Part shown: in pieces, positions 33,338 through 37,679 of the stretch
How the letters are laid out: each line of letters begins with the position of its first letter
How positions within the stretch are numbered: the first letter of the stretch is position 1
Origin: UBA1731 sp963653155
Lineage (GTDB): Bacteria > Verrucomicrobiota > Kiritimatiellia > RFP12 > UBA1067
Length of the DNA: 37,679 nt
NCBI GenBank assembly: GCA_963653155.1
Contig: CAVJWR010000020.1
Span: 1-37,679 of the forward strand
Direction of reading: 5' to 3'
Notes under the pieces: generated by a model
Seen by the model: only the letters and a program-made list of their open reading frames with translations
Database searches by the model: none
What the model was told of the DNA's origin: nothing
Translations under genes and position numbers: made by a program

Positions 33338-34671
33338 CACTCAAGCGACCGGATCGAACGGACATCCGACTTGCGGAAGTCCTGCGTTATCCCCTCTTTG
33401 ACCTCAAGCCTGTACGTATCGGGGTTGTCGCTATCCATCAGGACCCCGTGATAAGTGCCGTTCACAGTCTCGATCTCAGTGTCGGCGATGAATATCCGCT
33501 TCATCTTCGCCTTAAACGGAACGCCCTTCTTGGCCTCGACCGTTACCTTGCGCTTCACTTCCGCATATCCACGCATATGGAGGGCAAGCTCATGCTCGCC
33601 GGCCTCTATGTCGCGAAGGTAGAGGGTATCGGACTTTACGCCGGAAAGGTCTGCCTTCTTTCCGCGATGCGCCGACGTCGTACCCATCACCTTGCCGTCA
33701 ACAAGCACTTTCGCGCCGGGCGGCATCGTGACCACCTCTATCCATCCAAGCACGGACTCGAACTTGAACATCTCCGTGGTATCTCCGCCGTTCTCGATCA
33801 CCACGGTCTTGAACACGGGCGCATATCCGGCAAGCTCGGCCTTTATGGTATGCGCTCCTGGACGGATTGGCGATATCGTCACGGGCGTCTTCCCCACATA
33901 GTTGTCGTCAACGGTCACGCGGGCATTTTCCGGCGAGGATATTACGGACATCTTGGCCGGCCGCCCCTGCAGCGAAAGCGAAAGCTGCTGCCTGTCGCCG
34001 GGGACTATGCGCAACTCGCGCTTCTCTTCCTCGTATCCCCTCAGCTTGAAGACGATTGTCGCGAATCCCTTCGGAACCCGCTCAACCACGCACGGCGTGG
34101 TGCCGCGCACTATTCCGTTCACCAGTACCGATGCGCCGGATGGCGACGACTTGCATTCCACGATGCCTGAATCGAGCACGAGCTTTTCGGACCTTGCCAC
34201 CGGGGTGCGTCCGGTGAGCGTGACATTGATGCGCTTCGTCTGGAACCCAAGGCTCTCAAGGTCAAGGGAGTATGTCCTGTCGGTGTCAAGCGTAGTGACA
34301 AGCAATGGCGTAGTGCCGAGCGACACGCCGCCAAGCCTCACGTTTGCCCCCTCTGGATCCGTCTTCACGAGAAGAAGCCCCTTCTCCGGCTCCAGCTCAT
34401 AGTCTTTGCGCAGGAAGTCCCCATCCTTTACCGACAGCACCTCCTCGACGAAGCGATGCCCCGAGGCTTCGATTCGCAGCAGGTGCGATCCTTCGCCAAC
34501 GTCAAATACCGACACCGGGACAATGCCCTTAGACACTCCGTCCACAATGACCTTCGCGCCTTCGGGACGCGCCGTGACGTCAATGCGGGTCGGCGCGGCC
34601 GAGAGCGTCATCGCCGCGAGGAAAGCGGCAAGGCAACCTGCGATTCGGCACGTTGTGAATCCCATCTTCAT
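33337..34671 (-). CDS. Exported PEGA-repeat protein
   Basis: A 444-residue protein with a Sec signal peptide (residues 1-26) and about five consecutive PEGA-type beta-sandwich repeats. Each repeat has the pattern of P-x-GA-x-V-x-V-DG plus GTTP and a closing G-h-x-h-x-h: PEGAKVIVDGVSKGIVPV, PEGANVRLGGVSLGTTPL, PSGASVLVNGIVRGTTP, PENARVTVDDNYVGKTPV and PPGAKVLVDGKVMGTTS. The last 60 residues (FIADTEIETVNGTYHG, ending DVRSIRSLE) form a separate short strand-rich tail. PEGA domains are thought to mediate surface or cell-wall interactions. The ATG overlaps the FHA gene's stop by 4 nt (ATGA), and tlyA starts at its own stop. Confidence 0.88.
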   Translation of the reverse strand: MKMGFTTCRIAGCLAAFLAAMTLSAAPTRIDVTARPEGAKVIVDGVSKGIVPVSVFDVGEGSHLLRIEASGHRFVEEVLSVKDGDFLRKDYELEPEKGLLLVKTDPEGANVRLGGVSLGTTPLLVTTLDTDRTYSLDLESLGFQTKRINVTLTGRTPVARSEKLVLDSGIVECKSSPSGASVLVNGIVRGTTPCVVERVPKGFATIVFKLRGYEEEKRELRIVPGDRQQLSLSLQGRPAKMSVISSPENARVTVDDNYVGKTPVTISPIRPGAHTIKAELAGYAPVFKTVVIENGGDTTEMFKFESVLGWIEVVTMPPGAKVLVDGKVMGTTSAHRGKKADLSGVKSDTLYLRDIEAGEHELALHMRGYAEVKRKVTVEAKKGVPFKAKMKRIFIADTEIETVNGTYHGVLMDSDNPDTYRLEVKEGITQDFRKSDVRSIRSLE

Positions 34672-36019
34672 TTCGAAGCCCCTTTCTTCAGACGGTTGTC
34701 AACATCCATAAGCTTTGCCGCCGCCTCGGCATGGCGCGGATCCTGCTGGTCCGGCACAAGTTCACACAAAATCCGCAATTCGCGCCGAGCCCGCTCCCAG
34801 TCGCCCATGTTGACCGCACGGTCAGCCTCGAAACGCTGATCCTTGTAGCGGCGCTCAAGCTCGGCCCGTACCATGTCTCGCTTCGTTATCAGTTCGCCAT
34901 AGTCATCTGGCTTCGGATTTACGGTCTCAAGGTACATCACGGCCTCGTCATAGAGCTTGAGCGCCGCCGCCAGATTGCCGTAGTTTNNNNNNNNNNCTCT
35001 TCCCACTTCGCGTCCGCCGCGCCCCTGACCGACTGGCTCCGCTCGGAAAGGTCCTCCACGGAATACTGGATTGCCCATACCCCAAGCTCATTCTGCGAAA
35101 ACGTCTCAAGCGCAAGTCGCATCTCGCGGAACGCGGCGGGTTCCGGCGCATTCTCGACAAGGCAAGAGAACACTTTGCCGCCCCGCGCAATGCGGAACTC
35201 GTAGCGGTTAAGCTCTCCTGGACGCGCCGTGCCGGCATAAACCCCATCAAGCCTGTAGAATGCCGAGGCCGCAAACATGCGGTCCAGTTCGGCACGGGCC
35301 TTGTCCGAGAGCTGGGCGGACTTCTTCATGTGCCTATCGCTATCCGGCACGTCATCCAGCGTTGCGGATATCGTCCCTTTCTCATCGACAGTCACGGCAT
35401 ATCGGCAAATGCCCTTGGTCGTGGCCTCCACCTTCTCGTATGACACCGACCATAGCTTCGCATTGGCAAGTGGCTTCAGGATGGAAGCCGCGCCGGGAAC
35501 GCTTCTCGGCACAAGCAATATCGCAGCGGCGGATCCGCCAAGCACGACAATGAGAAGCAGCCACAGTACGAGACGCATCGGCGATCCCTTCTGGCGCTTG
35601 GCACTCTGGCCATCCGTCCCGTCGCCGTTGGAGGAAAGCCCAAGATCGACGTCACCCCCCGTCTGTCCATCACCCTGCGGAGCGGCTTCAGACGCAATCT
35701 TGCCCGCATCTTCCTCATCTCCGACGACCACAAGCTCATTATCCCCGGCAGTGATGCGGTCCCCCGGCTTCAGCTCATAACTCGACGTGCCAAGTTCCTC
35801 ATCGTTTACGGCTGTGCCGTTAGCGCTCGCAAGGTCGGTAATCCATATCTTGCCGTCGCGCAACTCGAAAAGGCACTGGTTCCTCGACAACGCAGGATCC
35901 TCAATCGATATCTCGCACGACGAAGAGCGTCCAAGCCGAATCCCTGACTCAGAAACCGAAAAGCGCCGACCCTTCAATGGGCCAACGGTCACTAGCAGAC
36001 TTGGTGTTTTCGTTTCCAT
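34668..36019 (-). CDS. FHA-domain membrane protein with C-terminal repeat region (broken by an assembly gap)
   Basis: From the ATG at 36019 (AAGGAA upstream) the protein starts METKTPSLLVTVG and forms an FHA domain (IRLGRSSSCEISI, LSRNQCLFELRDGK, TDLASANGTAVND) over residues 5-100. An acidic linker, one membrane span (LVLWLLLIVVLGGSAAAILL, about 150-170) and an extracytoplasmic domain follow. Past the gap at 34987-34996 the sequence resumes in a different frame with TPR-like helices (LAAALKLYDEAVMYLETV, RAVNMGDWERARRELRILCEL) and ends GASK. I treat both parts as one gene: neither frame continues sensibly alone. The usual FHA SRxH carries Gln instead of His, so phosphothreonine binding may be altered. 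Confidence 0.75.
34987..34996. other. Assembly gap (10 N) inside the FHA gene
   Basis: The reading frame before the gap and the one after it differ, so ten bases cannot be the true distance. One base more or two fewer (modulo 3) would restore a single frame. Unlike the recO gap, the two flanks share no terminal repeat, so sequence is probably missing. Confidence 0.8.
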
Positions 36020-36033
36020 ACGGAACATTTCCT

Positions 36034-36948
36034 TCACATGATGTTCTTCACAGCCTCAAGAAGTATAGGGGCAAGCAACACGATCATTACCGCCGGGAAT
36101 ATGCACAGCAGAAGCGGACCAAGCATCTTCACGGGCGCCTCATTTGCCAGTTTCTCGGCACGGTCAAACCTGCGTGAGCGCAACTGCTCCGACTGTATGC
36201 GGAGAATCGGCGCAATGGGTACGCCAAGCTCATCAGCCTGTATGAGCGCATGGGATACCGATCTCAAGTCTGGCTGGCGCACACGGTCCGCCATGTTGCG
36301 AAGTGCGACCCTTCTTGCTATCCCCATCTGTATTTCGCGGGTCATCCGTATCAGCTCTTCGTTCAAAGGATCAATCTTTCGCCTCTCGCAGTTGCGCTGG
36401 AGCGCACTCATGAAGTCCATCCCCGCCTCCACCGACAACGTGAGCAGATCGAGAACAAAAGGCAACGCAAGCATTATCGACTCATGGCGGCTTTTCAGGG
36501 TCTTGCGGAGCCACAGCAAGGGATACGCATAGAAATAGAGGAATCCCATCAATACCAGGATCACGCAATTCCCAGCGATGAAGGAATCCGGGGCCATGGC
36601 ACTGATTGCCAGGATTGCAACGGCAAATGCCGATCCGCAAACAAGCGGCACAAGTATCTTCAGGGCAACGAATTCCGCGCCTGAAAGCAAGCCCTCCAAG
36701 CCGCACGCGACAATCATCCACTCGGCGGTATCTCTGGCGCTGGCGAACAAAGGCAGCGAGACAATCCTTGAAAGATTCGGAACAAACGGCAGAAGAAGAC
36801 GGAACACGAGAGGGATCTTGCGCTCGGTCTTGCGTCCATCCGCCAAAGTCACATATGTTATCTCCGATGCGACAGAGACGGCATAATAGGCCAAGAGGGC
36901 CGCAGCCACGGCCCATACAAGTATCACAGGTATCTGACTTGCGATCAT
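36034..36948 (-). CDS. TadC-like type II/IV secretion F-domain membrane protein
   Basis: A 304-residue inner-membrane protein of the T2SS protein F family, TadC type. It has an N-terminal span, two hydrophobic stretches at about residues 98-150, then the cytosolic F domain (ALPFVLDLLTLSVEAGMDF, GVPIAPILRIQSEQLRSRRFDRAEKLANEAPVKM) and a last span (LLLCIFPAVMIVLLAPILL). In Tad pili such proteins form the assembly platform with TadB and the ATPase TadA, neither of which is in the window. It is the first gene of its operon. I start at ATG 36948, with GTG 36954 as the alternative. No ribosome-binding site is visible. The FHA gene begins 14 nt after its stop. Confidence 0.82.
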   Translation of the reverse strand: MIASQIPVILVWAVAAALLAYYAVSVASEITYVTLADGRKTERKIPLVFRLLLPFVPNLSRIVSLPLFASARDTAEWMIVACGLEGLLSGAEFVALKILVPLVCGSAFAVAILAISAMAPDSFIAGNCVILVLMGFLYFYAYPLLWLRKTLKSRHESIMLALPFVLDLLTLSVEAGMDFMSALQRNCERRKIDPLNEELIRMTREIQMGIARRVALRNMADRVRQPDLRSVSHALIQADELGVPIAPILRIQSEQLRSRRFDRAEKLANEAPVKMLGPLLLCIFPAVMIVLLAPILLEAVKNIM

Positions 36949-36964
36949 TTGCACAAGGTCGTTA

Positions 36965-36970
36965 ATTATA
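36965..36970 (-). promoter_or_regulatory. Extended -10 element before the TadC-like gene
   Basis: A perfect TATAAT (36970-36965) is preceded by TG at the extended -10 position (TGTTATAAT). No -35 match is apparent. Transcription would start within 4-10 nt of the GTG/ATG start, so the message may be leaderless. Confidence 0.45.
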
Positions 36971-37020
36971 ACACAAGTTAGGTTTTAGTGGGTAGTTGGT
37001 AGATGATAGTTGGAATTTGC

Positions 37021-37340
37021 GATTTATGATTTTCGATTTGCGATTGCATCTGGCCATTTAGCCATTGGTTGATTTATGTGTGGTAGTGGGTAGTGGTAGG
37101 TGAGACGAGAAGCCGAGAGGCTACCCACTGCCAACTACCAACTATCAACTGCCATCTATCCATCTGCGATTGCATTTGGGGATTTGGGGATCTGGTAGGG
37201 CGATTTCGATGAAATCGCCGCAGAGACGTGAGGCATATTGGCCATGTAGAAGTGTAGAGATGCAGATGGCAGGTTTCAGGGATTGGGAATGGCCAGATCT
37301 CCGAATGGCCAAATGCAATCGTAAATCGAAAATCAAATCC
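37021..37340. repeat. Distant imperfect inverted repeat, about 36 bp arms
   Basis: 37021-37058 and the complement of 37304-37340 share GATTTTCGATTT and CGATTGCAT, with two mismatches and a 2-nt gap. A third, shorter direct copy of GCGATTGCAT lies at 37166-37175. Confidence 0.6.
37082..37139. repeat. Inverted repeat made of heptad units
   Basis: The left arm 37082-37099 and right arm 37121-37139 (GGTAGTGGGTAGTGGTAG against CTACCCACTGCCAACTACC) pair over about 18 bp with two mismatches and one bulge. They enclose a 21-nt loop. Confidence 0.6.
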
Positions 37341-37370
37341 TACCTGTAAATCCTATCACGGAACTCTGTG

Positions 37371-37448
37371 TCCCTGTGGCTCCGTGCCTCTGTGTTAAAA
37401 ACCCATCCGCAATTTTTTGTTTAACACAGAGACACAAAGGCACAGAGA
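37371..37448. repeat. Long hairpin built from 9-nt units
   Basis: CTCTGTGTTAAA (37388-37399) pairs perfectly with TTTAACACAGAG (37420-37431) around a 20-nt loop. Pairing continues outward to 37371/37448 with mismatches (about 22 of 30 positions). Neither side carries a gene. Confidence 0.65.
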
Positions 37449-37641
37449 GTGTGTTTCCCAGGATCTGCAGGATTATCAGGATTGCCGTGCAGAAGTGAAG
37501 AAGGGTAGGTTTTAGGTTGTCATGTTTCAGGTTTCAGGAATACCTAAATTCTCAAATGGCCAGATGCAACCGCAGACCACAGCTGCCAACTAGCAACTAC
37601 AACCTGTCAACTGCCATCTGAAACCTACCAACTGCCATCTG

Positions 37642-37677
37642 AAAAAAGCTAAAGGGGACGCCCGACGGGCATCCCCT
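37642..37677 (-). terminator. Rho-independent terminator of a gene beyond the right edge
   Basis: On the minus strand 37677-37653 forms AGGGGATGCCC-GTC-GGGCGTCCCCT, a stem of about 10 bp with one A-C mismatch and a GTC loop, followed by TTTAGCTTTTTT. It points left, so an unseen minus-strand gene ends just outside the window. Confidence 0.75.
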
Positions 37678-37679
37678 CC

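Larger units (their letters stand above)
36955..37679. repeat. Gene-free mosaic of phased 7-nt and 9-nt repeats
   Basis: About 725 bp without a convincing gene; the only open frames are short and low-complexity. Most of it reads in heptads: GTGGGTA GTTGGTA from 36988, TGCCAAC TACCAAC from 37129, and an unbroken nine-unit run at 37584-37646 (TGCCAAC TAGCAAC ...). Between lie 9-nt phased blocks at 37361-37395, 37420-37450 and 37459-37485 (CAGGATCTG CAGGATTAT). Orientation alternates between G/T-rich and C/A-rich on the plus strand, so neighbouring blocks are inverted and can pair. Confidence 0.7.

Noticed and set aside
37145..37336. A 63-codon minus-strand gene
   Set aside because: It consists of translated repeat blocks with no ribosome-binding site or recognisable domain.
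37122..37646. CRISPR array
   Set aside because: The repeats are 7 or 9 nt, contiguous and degenerate. There are no 25-40 nt identical repeats separated by unique spacers and no cas genes.

Overview
The window reads as a chromosomal piece of a Gram-negative, GC-rich bacterium. All 30 protein genes I can support lie on the minus strand, so transcription runs from the right edge to the left. The best taxonomic hint is a 669-residue GreA whose C-terminal fifth is ordinary GreA and whose N-terminal extension recalls the oversized GreA of Chlamydia. A DksA-like protein next to lspA and a PEGA-repeat protein fit the same picture. Together they suggest the PVC superphylum, perhaps Verrucomicrobiota/Kiritimatiellota; this is inference, since there is no rRNA in the window. 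Two runs of ten N show that the sequence is a scaffold, probably metagenome-assembled. No phage, transposase, CRISPR array or tRNA gene was found.

Layout from right to left (direction of transcription). 36955-37679 holds no gene: a terminator for a gene beyond the right edge, then about 650 bp of intergenic DNA built from 7-nt and 9-nt phased repeats in alternating orientation. 36948-30064 is a tightly overlapping run: TadC-like membrane protein, FHA protein (broken by an assembly gap), PEGA-repeat protein, TlyA rRNA methyltransferase, a small lipoprotein and DNA ligase LigA. 29988-24355 carries argB-argD, a Gfo/Idh/MocA oxidoreductase, an acyl-CoA synthetase and recO (with a second, probably artificial, gap). 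24307-19735 is greA-dksA-lspA-hisB-hisA. 19631-11523 is metG, pcnB, a TPR membrane protein, a C2H2 zinc-finger protein of unknown function, and pheT without pheS. Then come pflA, fba, and an apbE-TPR-LolA-like set followed by uvrC and a Na/Pi cotransporter. Last are an exported sugar isomerase-like protein coupled to dxr, and a secreted beta-helix protein cut by the left edge.

Most genes are housekeeping: translation (metG, pheT, tlyA), RNA metabolism and transcription (pcnB, greA, dksA), DNA repair (uvrC, recO, ligA), isoprenoid, histidine and arginine synthesis, glycolysis, and envelope biogenesis (lspA, LolA-like, TPR proteins, PEGA, FHA/TadC). Several promoters are close to the E. coli sigma-70 consensus, with a near-invariant TATAAT and usually 17-bp spacing. 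Hairpins often sit at the preceding stop codon, right beside the next -35 box. The parts most worth following up are the heptad/nonad-phased intergenic DNA, the zinc-finger protein before pheT, the FHA/PEGA/TadC cluster, the compact UvrC and the extended GreA.
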